This document shows, one piece after another, positions 54,652 to 62,959 of a stretch of DNA of 64,000 nucleotides. The DNA is from Verrucomicrobiota bacterium (GTDB lineage Bacteria; Verrucomicrobiota; Lentisphaeria; JABSQK01; JAJFLO01). The notes below the pieces were generated by a model that saw only the letters and a program-made list of their open reading frames with translations, was not told the DNA's origin and did no database searches. Numbering within the stretch: the first letter of the stretch is position 1; each line of letters starts with the position of its first letter. The stretch is taken from contig JAJFLQ010000159.1 in the NCBI GenBank assembly GCA_021772615.1, positions 1 to 64,000 on the forward strand. Reading direction: 5' to 3'. The position numbers and the translations under genes were made by a program.

Positions 54652-55116
54652 ATGAAAAGTGAGTACATAAATCCCTTTATCGACGCCACTAGGGAGACCT
54701 ACGAGACCATGTGCGGTGTAATTCCCACGCGCAGCGGCAAATTAGGCATGCGGTCGGGAATGTTCGCGACTGACGAACTTGTGGGAATCGTCGGATTGTC
54801 CGGTCAGGTTCGCGGTGCGATTCTGATGACCATGCCCCTAAGTCTTGGTCAGAAGGTTGTCGGCGCGTTTCTGGGCGAGGAAATTACGGATGTTGACAAT
54901 GACCTGATGGACGGTTTCGGCGAGATCGTGAATATCATCGCAGGTTCTGCTGCCGCCAAGTTGTCGGGCTTCAAGGTGAATCTTGCCCTTCCGACGGTGA
55001 TGACAGGTAAGGATCAGAAGATGAATGGTAAGTCATCAGCGCCCTGGGTCGTCATCCCGATGACCATTGCAGACTGGGGCAAATTCACCATCGAAGTCAC
55101 GATGGAGGAAGTGTAG
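54652..55116 (+). CDS. CheX-like chemotaxis phosphatase
   Basis: 154 residues. The CheX/CheC signature helix is visible as 'LMDGFGEIVNIIAGSAAAKL' (E and N of ExxN), the residues that remove phosphate from CheY-P. 'GIVGLSGQVRGAILMTMP' is the family's central strand pair. CheX works as a dimer in the cytosol to reset chemotaxis signalling. A second diverged copy follows at once. Confidence 0.82.
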   Translation: MKSEYINPFIDATRETYETMCGVIPTRSGKLGMRSGMFATDELVGIVGLSGQVRGAILMTMPLSLGQKVVGAFLGEEITDVDNDLMDGFGEIVNIIAGSAAAKLSGFKVNLALPTVMTGKDQKMNGKSSAPWVVIPMTIADWGKFTIEVTMEEV

Positions 55117-55177
55117 ACACCACACGAGAGCGGTTTCATCGGTTGTCAATCTCAACCCGCAGGCAGGAATTCACAGT

Positions 55178-55657
55178 ATGGCCCAACTAACCAGGGACCT
55201 CGTGAACCACGTGCTCGACTCAACGGACGAGACACTGGACACGATGATGGATCTGAAGCTGTACCGTTGTCCGTCGCCGAACGACTTGGCGATGAGCGAC
55301 AATCAGCCGCTGTTCATCACGGCAATCATCGGACTTGTAAGCAAACACGATTTCCTGGTGCGGCTGGTCCTGACACTGCCGGACGGTGTTGCAATCCGTA
55401 TGACCGCCAGCTTCCTCGGTGAACCACAGGGTGAGCTGAATGCCGATGTTATCGACGCCATGAAAGAAGTTGTCAATATTGTGGCCGGCGCCGCCTCGGC
55501 GAAAATGCCGGAACATCTTTTCTCGCTGACCCTTCCCGTTGTGCTGATCGGCCAGAATACCACCTGCGCCGGAGCAAGATCGGACATGCTGAGTATACCC
55601 CTGTTTGTACCTGACTGCGGCCGATTACGTATCGGGCTGTCCGTCAATGACTCATGA
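55178..55657 (+). CDS. Second CheX-like protein
   Basis: 159 residues from the ATG at 55178; an AGGA lies about 11 bases upstream, and the longer frame to 55067 overlaps the first copy. 'VIDAMKEVVNIVAGAASAKM' carries the ExxN helix. It shares the overall pattern with the first copy (ITAIIGLVSKHDFLVRLVLT versus GIVGLSGQVRGAILMTMP) but is clearly diverged. The ends overlap the PhnD-like gene by four bases. Two copies may form a heterodimer or serve two response regulators. Confidence 0.75.
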   Translation: MAQLTRDLVNHVLDSTDETLDTMMDLKLYRCPSPNDLAMSDNQPLFITAIIGLVSKHDFLVRLVLTLPDGVAIRMTASFLGEPQGELNADVIDAMKEVVNIVAGAASAKMPEHLFSLTLPVVLIGQNTTCAGARSDMLSIPLFVPDCGRLRIGLSVNDS

Positions 55658-56565
55658 TGCTTAAAGAGCGAAAACGGGCCGGCGCGATCGGGTTCGCTGT
55701 GTTCGTCGTGCTCGAAACAACAGCGGTGTTGATCGGTATCTGGCCGTTGTTCCGTGCACCGGCGGTGCAACAGGAAACAACCACCGACATACGGCTGGGC
55801 ATTATGCCTGCGCATTCAGAGGCACGGTCGCATGCGCAGTGGATGCCGATTGCGACCGCACTTGCCGAGACCACGGATATTCGGCTCCGCCCATATTATG
55901 CGAACACCATCGAGGAGGCGATCACAGGTCTCACAAGCAAGAGCCTGGATGTTGTGAAGATAAATCCATTCCTGTTCCGCGAACTCGAGGGTACCCACGG
56001 CATTATACCATTGCTGACGGAAGGATTTCGAGGCGGTCCGGAATCGAATAGGACGGTGCTCGTGTGCCGACGCGGCGACGCCGTACAATATGTTGAAGAT
56101 ACACGCGGCTTACGCCTTACGCTGGTGGATCCGCGATCGCTCACCGGTTTCGTTGTGCCGGACACCTATCTTCGTGGAAAGCTCCCGGTCGAGCCGGAGG
56201 AATGGTTCTCATCCGTTACATTCTCAGGCACCCATCATCAGGCCTTGATAAACCTGCTGCGACATGAGACAGATGTAATCAGCGTCGGCAACGAACCGTT
56301 GCGACAAAGCATGCAAATTGAGGGGCACGCCAGCGAGACAATTCGTATTTTGTGGACGTCTCATGCTGTGCCGGCCGACGTGTACTGTACCCATAGAGAT
56401 GTGAGCAAGAGCGTACGCGACAGGCTCGCCAGGGGATTGCTCACGCAAGCGGAAAAAAGCGGACACATCATCGTCGTACCGTACACCAAGTCGCTCATTG
56501 CGGCCGACGTCGTGCTGAACGACGGCTCAACAGCCGGCGCTACCGCAAAGAACGCAGTTCCGTAA
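55654..56565 (+). CDS. Membrane-anchored PhnD-like periplasmic binding protein
   Basis: 303 residues. An N-terminal helix (FAVFVVLETTAVLIGIWPLF) without an obvious cleavage site anchors a PhnD/phosphonate-binding type II fold: 'DIRLGIMPAHSEARSHAQWM', 'DVVKINPFLFRELEGTHGI' and 'RLTLVDPRSLTGFVVPDTYL' (S/T-G-F hinge of the family). Family members bind phosphate, phosphite, phosphonate or related oxyanions. No ABC permease or ATPase follows; a histidine kinase does, 21 bases later. It therefore probably serves as the sensory head for that kinase. The ligand is unknown. Confidence 0.78.
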   Translation: MMLKERKRAGAIGFAVFVVLETTAVLIGIWPLFRAPAVQQETTTDIRLGIMPAHSEARSHAQWMPIATALAETTDIRLRPYYANTIEEAITGLTSKSLDVVKINPFLFRELEGTHGIIPLLTEGFRGGPESNRTVLVCRRGDAVQYVEDTRGLRLTLVDPRSLTGFVVPDTYLRGKLPVEPEEWFSSVTFSGTHHQALINLLRHETDVISVGNEPLRQSMQIEGHASETIRILWTSHAVPADVYCTHRDVSKSVRDRLARGLLTQAEKSGHIIVVPYTKSLIAADVVLNDGSTAGATAKNAVP

Positions 56566-56586
56566 CTCCATAACAGTCAACAATAT

Positions 56587-58233
56587 ATGAAGAGCCTGAA
56601 ATTCGAGTTAATTATCATCGCCTGCGTATTCGGTGTATTCAGTTGCGGTGTGATCTTCCAGGTCGCCTATCTGCAGTTTTTTCAATTTCGCCAAATCCGG
56701 CAATTGGAAATGGGTGACAACGTGATCAATCAATACCTGAAATTGGTAGAGACGGAGAATGCCATCGTCGCAGCGCTAACGAATGCCTGCGACGTCGACG
56801 ACAGCCGGACTATACAAGACGCCGCACTGGACGAGGTGCAGGCGAAGATACGAACATGGCTGCAGCAACTTCTGGTGTGGCAGGACACCCTGGCAACGTG
56901 GTCAATGCAGACGGTGGCCGGCGGCAGTTCGATAATCGGTGACAACTACATTGAGCACCGCAAGCGTCAGGCATCGGCGTACCGTAACATCGTGTCGCTG
57001 TGCCGGGACGATAAGCGGTCGGAGGCTCGCCACCTTCTACGCATCGAATCGGAATATCATGCGTCGTTTCAGGACGTCGTGCAGAGTATTCTCCAGGGCA
57101 CAGAGAACCAGCGAGAAGAAACACTGGCGATTTCGCGGCGATTCTTTTTCTGTACCGTGTTTGGCGTCGTTCTGTCGCTCACCGTGCTGATCGCATTGTC
57201 GACGTACACATTCCGGTCGGTGACATCGAACCTTTCGCTCCTGGCAAAAGGCGCAGGCAGTATCAGCGCAGGTAATCTCGATGAACGTATTGACGTAAAG
57301 GGACCATCGGAATTCACGGAGCTGGCCGAAAGTTTCAATGCAATGCAGGCTGCTATACGCGACCGGGACGAACAAATCAGATGCCGAACAGGCGAGGTCG
57401 AGGCGCTGAATCGTGAGCTTGAACAACGGGTTGTCGACCGCAATCGTAAGATCGAGCGACAAAACCAGGTACTGGAACAGAAGAACAATGAACTGGAACA
57501 GGTGCTTTACACGGCATCGCACGATTTACGCACGCCGCTTATCAGCATCCAGGGTTTCAGCGAGGAACTCAACTATCACTGCGATACGCTGATCAAGGAG
57601 TTCAACAGCCTCCGCAACGGCGAAAGCAATGGAAATGACGGACTGAAGGAGTTACTGGAAAATGATATCCCCATGTCGGTGTCATATATTCGTAACGGCT
57701 CGAAACGTATGGAAATCCTGCTGGACGGGCTGCTGCGACTGACGCGACTTGGGCGAGCATCGCTAAAGGTCGAGAAACTGGACATGAACACGTTAATGAA
57801 GAATGTGACCGACAGCCTTGGCTTTCAGATCCAGGAGGCCGACGTGAAGGTAAATATCGACGACCTCCAGGAGTGCAGCGCCGACGCGTCGCTGCTCGAG
57901 CAGGTGTTTTCAAACCTGATCGGCAATGCAATAAAATACCGCAAACCCGACCGGAGCTGCGTGATTACCGTGTCCTCTGCCGAGACCGATGCGTACATGA
58001 CCTTTACTGTCGCCGACAATGGCATCGGCATAGACCCCGAGAATCTGGAAAAAATATGTGATGCATTCTATCGCATAGATAGTGATACCGTTGCCGGCGA
58101 GGGGTTGGGTCTCGCTATCGTGAGTCGTATACTCGACCTGCACAACGGCAGGATTGACATCACCTCCACTCAAGACCAGGGTAGTAGCTTCACCGTCAAG
58201 ATACCGTGCGAACCGGAGCCGCAGCTCACATGA
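56587..58233 (+). CDS. HAMP histidine kinase paired with PhnD-like protein
   Basis: 548 residues. Two membrane helices (~8-28 and ~187-210) bracket a ~155-residue helical periplasmic domain; then HAMP (~205-260, 'AGNLDERIDVKGPSEFTELA'), a coiled coil to ~300, HisKA with His312 in 'TASHDLRTPLISIQGFSEEL', and HATPase with 'FSNLIGNAIKYRKPDRS' and 'VADNGIGIDPENLEKI'. The HisKA/HATPase style is that of bacteriophytochrome-type and CBB-type kinases whose partner is a small Rcp1-like receiver, and such a receiver follows with an ATGA overlap. The anchored binding protein upstream probably supplies the signal. Confidence 0.88.
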   Translation: MKSLKFELIIIACVFGVFSCGVIFQVAYLQFFQFRQIRQLEMGDNVINQYLKLVETENAIVAALTNACDVDDSRTIQDAALDEVQAKIRTWLQQLLVWQDTLATWSMQTVAGGSSIIGDNYIEHRKRQASAYRNIVSLCRDDKRSEARHLLRIESEYHASFQDVVQSILQGTENQREETLAISRRFFFCTVFGVVLSLTVLIALSTYTFRSVTSNLSLLAKGAGSISAGNLDERIDVKGPSEFTELAESFNAMQAAIRDRDEQIRCRTGEVEALNRELEQRVVDRNRKIERQNQVLEQKNNELEQVLYTASHDLRTPLISIQGFSEELNYHCDTLIKEFNSLRNGESNGNDGLKELLENDIPMSVSYIRNGSKRMEILLDGLLRLTRLGRASLKVEKLDMNTLMKNVTDSLGFQIQEADVKVNIDDLQECSADASLLEQVFSNLIGNAIKYRKPDRSCVITVSSAETDAYMTFTVADNGIGIDPENLEKICDAFYRIDSDTVAGEGLGLAIVSRILDLHNGRIDITSTQDQGSSFTVKIPCEPEPQLT

Positions 58234-58691
58234 CAACCATAGACAACAAACCAACTGTTCTGATCACGGATGATGACGACGCGGCCGCGCATCTCCTGCA
58301 GACGAACTTGCGCCGCACCGGTCTGGTATGTTCGATACTCAGAGCCAGGGATGGACGCCAGGCAATCGATATTCTCGAAAACCGCAATAGCAACGCGAAA
58401 ATCGCTGCCGATAGTCCGGTAGTCATGCTGCTCGATATCCGCATGCCGCGCATGGACGGGATTCAGGTGTTGGAGTATGTTAAGAAGTCCGATAACCTCA
58501 AACGAATCCCGGTTATCATGCTCACAACGACCGATGATCCGCGTGAAGTCGAGCGGTGTTACGATATCGGATGCAATTTCTATGTCACAAAACCGGTGGA
58601 TTACGGAAAATTTGTCAGTACAATCAAGAATCTGGCGGGTTACATTGAGATCTGTACACTGCCCACGTTCCAGGCCTCCAGCATCTCCTGA
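58230..58691 (+). CDS. Single-domain response regulator (Rcp1-like)
   Basis: 153 residues from the ATG at 58230, overlapping the kinase TGA as ATGA. 'TVLITDDDDAAAHLLQTNL' gives the acidic pocket, Asp69 in 'VVMLLDIRMPRMDG' is the phospho-acceptor, and 'FYVTKPVDY' has the Lys. The long loop before Asp69 and the YxxxPxxx ending are typical of Rcp1/CheY-like receivers fed by HAMP or phytochrome kinases. No output domain, so it acts by binding a partner, possibly the adjacent CheX or flagellar motor proteins. Confidence 0.85.
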   Translation: MTTIDNKPTVLITDDDDAAAHLLQTNLRRTGLVCSILRARDGRQAIDILENRNSNAKIAADSPVVMLLDIRMPRMDGIQVLEYVKKSDNLKRIPVIMLTTTDDPREVERCYDIGCNFYVTKPVDYGKFVSTIKNLAGYIEICTLPTFQASSIS

Positions 58692-58751
58692 TCGCGTCAC
58701 GCAGTCTGACGCAATATACCCGAAGCCGTTCCGCAGAAAGGAGCGTACAAC

Positions 58752-59471
58752 ATGACCCCTGATACATCCGACGTGCCGATCATTGCCGAAAAGGGCAGGA
58801 CGGCTGACGGCGAAGCGACCAGTCTGGATAAACGGCTCTTTATGCAACTGCTGGTTTTCAGCGGATGCCAAAATATCGAGTCCCTCATCCCCACCCTCGA
58901 CAAGGCCGGATTTGATTCAGTCCTTTACGCCGACATCAATGATCCGCATGGCGTGGGGCTGTTGACGATGTCGGAGGATCCCTCTTTTTTCGTCACGACA
59001 TTGAGGACATTTCTTAACGCTTCATCGTTCGTCGATCTTAAACTCAAACCGGATTATACCATGATGGGCCGGACGTACACGCGCGGATACGAGACCGACA
59101 TCGACCACTGGCTGCTGAAAAAGCCGCGAGTCACCGTGTTGAATGCCGACTGGCCATGGGCCATTTGGTATCCGTTGCGGCGATCGGGTTCGTTCGCCAC
59201 GTTGTCTGCGGATGCGGTACGCGACATCCTGATGGAGCATGGAAAGATCGGCATGGCATTCGGACGCGCTGATTTTGCTCACGACATCCGGCTGGCCGCA
59301 TACGGGCTCGACAAATATGACAACGACTTCGTAATCGGCCTCGTGGGGAAACGACTCGATCCGTTATCGATCCTGGTACAGACCATGCGAAAAACACGGC
59401 AGACGTCGGAATTCATCGAACGGCTGGGACCGTTCTTTATCGGCCGGGCCGTCCGCCAGTCGACACTCTGA
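58752..59471 (+). CDS. Chlorite-dismutase-family (Cld/HemQ-like) protein
   Basis: 239 residues; AAAGGAG precedes the ATG. 'FDSVLYADINDPHGVGLLTM', 'DILMEHGKIGMAFGRADFAH' and the ending 'MRKTRQTSEFIERLGPFFIG' match the Cld superfamily, where the equivalent of HemQ's 'HGxxGRxY' and 'MRxxxASxRYxxxGPFYxG' is preserved. His177 in 'FAHDIRLA' is a candidate haem ligand. The superfamily includes chlorite dismutases, coproheme decarboxylases and dye peroxidases. As no haem pathway genes are near and it follows a PhnD-kinase-receiver set, a sensory or protective role toward an oxyanion is possible. Activity is not determinable. Confidence 0.6.
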   Translation: MTPDTSDVPIIAEKGRTADGEATSLDKRLFMQLLVFSGCQNIESLIPTLDKAGFDSVLYADINDPHGVGLLTMSEDPSFFVTTLRTFLNASSFVDLKLKPDYTMMGRTYTRGYETDIDHWLLKKPRVTVLNADWPWAIWYPLRRSGSFATLSADAVRDILMEHGKIGMAFGRADFAHDIRLAAYGLDKYDNDFVIGLVGKRLDPLSILVQTMRKTRQTSEFIERLGPFFIGRAVRQSTL

Positions 59472-59546
59472 TCTCATCTTCGGGTCGTCGTTCGCGCCAC
59501 GATCTTTCACGTGCTTTCACGGCCCTTGACACGACCGAACGCGTGC

Positions 59547-60170
59547 CTAATTCCAGGGCGTTGCACCCGGCATCCTGGCAATTTTCATGCGCTCCGCCAA
59601 AATGATCCGACGCAGATCCTCTATCGCCAAATCCACGTGATTATTAGTGACAAGATAGTCGTAACAACGCCATTGCCCCAGCTCGAACTCCACCGCCTCC
59701 AATCGCCGTTTGATCGTGGCTTCAGCTTCCGTCCCGCGAGACCGAAGGCGTCTTTCCAGTTCTTCCCGTGACGGCGGAAGGATCAGCGTGTAGCAGATCG
59801 CATTCGTGAGGTGACTCGCCCGCAGATCAATCGCTTTCTGGATGTGCGAGACCCCCTGTACATCAATGTCGAGAAGAATGTCCAATCCCCGGTCTACGTC
59901 GTCACTTATGGGCGCGGCAAGGGTGCCGTACATATGGCCATGAACCTCGGCGTACTCCAGAAAATCGCCCTTGTCAACATGGTCCTGAAATCCGGACGGC
60001 GTGGTAAAATGGTAATCCTCGCCATCAATCTCGCCGCGCCGCGCCGCACGCGTGGTACACGATACCGAAAAACGTAGATTCGGCTCAGTCTTGAGAACCG
60101 TGTTACAGATCGTCGATTTTCCCGCGCCACTGGGGCCGGAAACGACAAATACGATACCAGTACGATTCAT
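59547..60170 (-). CDS. gmk: Guanylate kinase
   Basis: 207 residues. 'VFVVSGPSGAGKSTICNTVL' is the P-loop; 'RFSVSCTTRAARRGEIDGED' then YHF is the GMP-binding SxTTRxxRxGExxGxDYxF motif; 'LLDIDVQGVSHIQKA' is the lid/Walker B region. It converts GMP and ATP to GDP and ADP in the cytosol, an essential step. It is transcribed against its neighbours and is the only core housekeeping gene near here. Confidence 0.95.
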   Translation of the reverse strand: MNRTGIVFVVSGPSGAGKSTICNTVLKTEPNLRFSVSCTTRAARRGEIDGEDYHFTTPSGFQDHVDKGDFLEYAEVHGHMYGTLAAPISDDVDRGLDILLDIDVQGVSHIQKAIDLRASHLTNAICYTLILPPSREELERRLRSRGTEAEATIKRRLEAVEFELGQWRCYDYLVTNNHVDLAIEDLRRIILAERMKIARMPGATPWN

Positions 60171-60391
60171 ATAATCGGGGTAGTTAAAAAAAATGGAAGT
60201 CGGTATCCGGCATGGTACAAAATATGCGCAATTCTATTCCGTCGATGCAAAATGTAGCGGTACTGCAGGCCGGTCACTGCATCTGGACGCCAGAAACGGC
60301 ACCCATTGGGAGAATTGCGAACGGCGGGCATTGACTACGTCTGCTATGTGCCCGTTGTAATATATCATACCTGTAGAAAGGGTTTAGTCAA
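60171..60391. other. Intergenic region between gmk and hpt
   Basis: 221 bases; divergent promoters are expected but no clear match was found. Confidence 0.4.
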
Positions 60392-60733
60392 ATGTCAGAG
60401 TCAAAACAGGAGTGGGTCGACCGAATGGTCGACACTCACGGTATAGATGCCGAGGATATACTGGAAATAGCCGAGCTATTCTTCGACACGATATTCGATA
60501 ATATCGACCACGCCAACCAGGCGTTTACATCCGGCAAGACCGATGATTTCGTGCGCATATTTCACGGAATCAAGGGCGCCGCTGCGAATATCGGCTTCGA
60601 CGAGATCAGCGATGTCGCCAAGATTCTTGAGGCAGAAGCGAAACGGGATATCAACAGCGTCAGCGATGTTTCCCGCCAGATTGACACGCTGCGTCGTCTG
60701 ATTGCAGACAGACAGTCTGTCATTGCGCCGTGA
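60392..60733 (+). CDS. Hpt domain phosphotransfer protein
   Basis: 113 residues, a single Hpt four-helix bundle. 'FHGIKGAAANIGFDEIS' is the signature HxxKGAAANxG with His58 as phospho-acceptor. Free Hpt proteins pass phosphate between receivers in phosphorelays. The receiver-kinase hybrid begins 78 bases downstream, so the two may form a relay in the cytosol. Confidence 0.85.
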   Translation: MSESKQEWVDRMVDTHGIDAEDILEIAELFFDTIFDNIDHANQAFTSGKTDDFVRIFHGIKGAAANIGFDEISDVAKILEAEAKRDINSVSDVSRQIDTLRRLIADRQSVIAP

Positions 60734-60811
60734 ACGGGTGATCACGGACCGATATGAACTGGATTCCGACAGTAACAGTGTCGGACGCGCAACGGTAAAG
60801 CAGCCGGCACG

Positions 60812-62032
60812 ATGACCATATTGATCGCGGAAGATGATCTCATTTCGCGCGTGCAGCTCGAGCGCGCGCTGATGTCGTGGGGACACGATATCGTGTCCGC
60901 CACAACCGGCCAGGAAGCCTGGAATATCCTGAAATCCGAGAATTCGCCCCGTATCGCGGTTTTGGATTGGCGTATGCCGTGTTATACCGGCCCGGAGCTT
61001 TGCAAGATGGTGCGGGAAAACTCCCAGGCGCGTTACACATACCTGCTGCTGCTGACCGGGATGGACGCGCGAGAGAGTGTTCGCCAGGGCCTGGAAGCCG
61101 GCGCCGACGATTATGTCACCAAGCCCTTCGATCTCACCGAGCTGCGACACCGTATCAAGGCGGGAGAACGGATCATTCGCGACGAAGCGCTCATTACCGG
61201 GAAGAATCTGGAACTTCAGCGATACGCAGCCGCAATGGAGCAACTGGCAGAGGAACGGGCGCAACAGTTGATCCATACAGCGCGTATGGCCACGATCGGT
61301 CAGCTTGCCGGGGGTATTGCCCATGAAATCAACAACCCTGCGACATACATAACCGGCAACACACAGATGCTGAAGCGCTTGTGGAAAGATTACGCAGAAC
61401 CGATCGATGAATTCGTCGCCAGTCGAAAAAACGACGGGGAGACGATTCGTCGGATTATTGATGATGTTCCCGATATTCTCGATGAGGTGCAAGATGGTGT
61501 AATGCGAATCACACAAATCGTGAATGGCCTGAAACATCTGGCACACAGACCGGGCGCGGCGGCGCGCGAGTTCTGCGCCATCGAAGACTGCATCGACGAG
61601 GCGCTGACGATGTGCCACAATCAACTCAAATACAATGTGACCGTGGAGACTGAGTTCGAGGGCGAGCTGCCGCGCATGCACGTGGTGCCGGGCGATGTCC
61701 AGCGGGTGATCGTGAACCTCATCCTGAATGCTGTCGAGGCAATGACAGGCCGTAACGACGCGTTACTTACGATACGCTGTATGTCCGCGAGAAAGAAAGA
61801 AGTACTCCTGATCGATGTCGAAGATACCGGCAGCGGCATACCGGAAACTATTCTGAACCGCGTCTTTGAACCGTTTGTAACCACTCGCGACGTCGGGACA
61901 GGCGCCGGTCTCGGCCTCACGATATGTCGCAGGATTGTTGAGGAGTATGACGGGAATATTGCCGCGTTCAATCGCGAATCGGCCGGTGCGAGAATCGCGG
62001 TGACGTGGCCGGTCGGGCGACGCTCGGGATGA
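60812..62032 (+). CDS. Receiver-histidine kinase hybrid (REC-HisKA-HATPase)
   Basis: 406 residues without membrane segments. Receiver at ~1-120 with Asp52 in 'IAVLDWRMPCYTGPEL' and Lys in VTKPFD; coiled coil ~125-160; HisKA with His171 in 'GQLAGGIAHEINNPATYITG'; HATPase with 'NLILNAVEAM', 'VEDTGSGIPETILNRVFEPF' and 'GAGLGLTICRRIVEEYDG'. An N-terminal receiver controlling its own kinase is typical of phosphorelay nodes. Neighbours Hpt, receiver and CheA suggest one chemotaxis-linked network. Confidence 0.9.
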   Translation: MTILIAEDDLISRVQLERALMSWGHDIVSATTGQEAWNILKSENSPRIAVLDWRMPCYTGPELCKMVRENSQARYTYLLLLTGMDARESVRQGLEAGADDYVTKPFDLTELRHRIKAGERIIRDEALITGKNLELQRYAAAMEQLAEERAQQLIHTARMATIGQLAGGIAHEINNPATYITGNTQMLKRLWKDYAEPIDEFVASRKNDGETIRRIIDDVPDILDEVQDGVMRITQIVNGLKHLAHRPGAAAREFCAIEDCIDEALTMCHNQLKYNVTVETEFEGELPRMHVVPGDVQRVIVNLILNAVEAMTGRNDALLTIRCMSARKKEVLLIDVEDTGSGIPETILNRVFEPFVTTRDVGTGAGLGLTICRRIVEEYDGNIAAFNRESAGARIAVTWPVGRRSG

Positions 62033-62089
62033 TACTGACCTGCCGCACCCATCTGGCACTGTGCAAACGAAACGTAATGGAGGGACACG

Positions 62090-62890
62090 ATGAAAGCTGA
62101 ACTGCTGATCGTCGACGATGAGGAATACATTCGAAAAATGCTGTCGCGCCACTTCACCTATCTCGGCTACGGCATCAATCTCGCCGAGAACGGACTTGCC
62201 GCTCTCGAAGTGCTGACACAAAAACGCATAGATGTCGTCATCTCCGACATAAAGATGCCGAAGATGACGGGGGTTGAATTGCTGCGTGTGGTGCGCACGG
62301 AATTTCCTATGACACGAGTTGTGATGATAACCGGCTATGTGACATTGCAGAATGCGCTGGATTGTATGGAAAATCAGGCCGATGACGTGGTATTCAAACC
62401 GCTGACTGACCTGGGCGAGTTGGAGACTGCGGTCGACCATTCGCTCTCGCGAATCCTTAATTGGCGCCGCAAGCTCCGGATACTCCACGGCATGCGGTCA
62501 CTGGAGATGTCGATGAAAGGAGACCATACGGCGGCATTGACGAACGGGGTGGCTGACGCAGGCCCGGAACCTGCTGCCGGAAATACACCAAGACGGCGAA
62601 CGACGCGACGGCTGCCGGCCGAAGTCGTGGCGACTGACATTGGGTTGCCGGAGTGCGCCGACGAGACAGCGACTACGGTGCAGCCAAAGGTCACTGCGCC
62701 CAAACCGAAGCCGCGTGCACGAAAGGCGGTCGCCGATCGGGCCACAACAACGCGAAAACGTACCAGATCCAAGTCGGCTACGACAGGAAAAGCCGCAACA
62801 GGCAAGTCAAAGGCGGCCGTTCGAAAGGCGCAGAAGAGCACGGAAAAATCAACCGACGCCACTCGTAAGAAGGCCGCGGCTTCGGCATAA
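62090..62890 (+). CDS. Receiver domain with histone-H1-like basic tail
   Basis: 266 residues. Residues 1-125 form a receiver: 'ELLIVDDEEYIRKMLSRHF', Asp53 in 'DVVISDIKMPKMTGVELL', Lys in VFKPL. After a linker ('RKLRILHGMRSLEMSMKGDH') residues ~200-266 are almost only Lys, Arg, Ala, Thr, Ser and Pro with repeats such as 'KPKPRARKAVADRATTTRKR' and 'TGKAATGKSKAAVRKAQKS'. Such tails occur in bacterial histone-H1-like proteins and bind DNA non-specifically. A receiver joined to such a tail suggests phosphorylation-controlled DNA or nucleoid binding, which would be unusual. AGGGAC lies before the ATG. Confidence 0.8.
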   Translation: MKAELLIVDDEEYIRKMLSRHFTYLGYGINLAENGLAALEVLTQKRIDVVISDIKMPKMTGVELLRVVRTEFPMTRVVMITGYVTLQNALDCMENQADDVVFKPLTDLGELETAVDHSLSRILNWRRKLRILHGMRSLEMSMKGDHTAALTNGVADAGPEPAAGNTPRRRTTRRLPAEVVATDIGLPECADETATTVQPKVTAPKPKPRARKAVADRATTTRKRTRSKSATTGKAATGKSKAAVRKAQKSTEKSTDATRKKAAASA

Positions 62891-62959
62891 CGGCAGGATA
62901 GTGAACGCACCTCATTCCCTCTACCACCTTATAACACGTCGTATGAACAGGACGAACAA

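Noticed and set aside
60476..61681. 401-codon minus-strand frame opposite the hybrid kinase
   Set aside because: The plus strand carries receiver, HisKA and HATPase motifs in order; the antisense frame has none.
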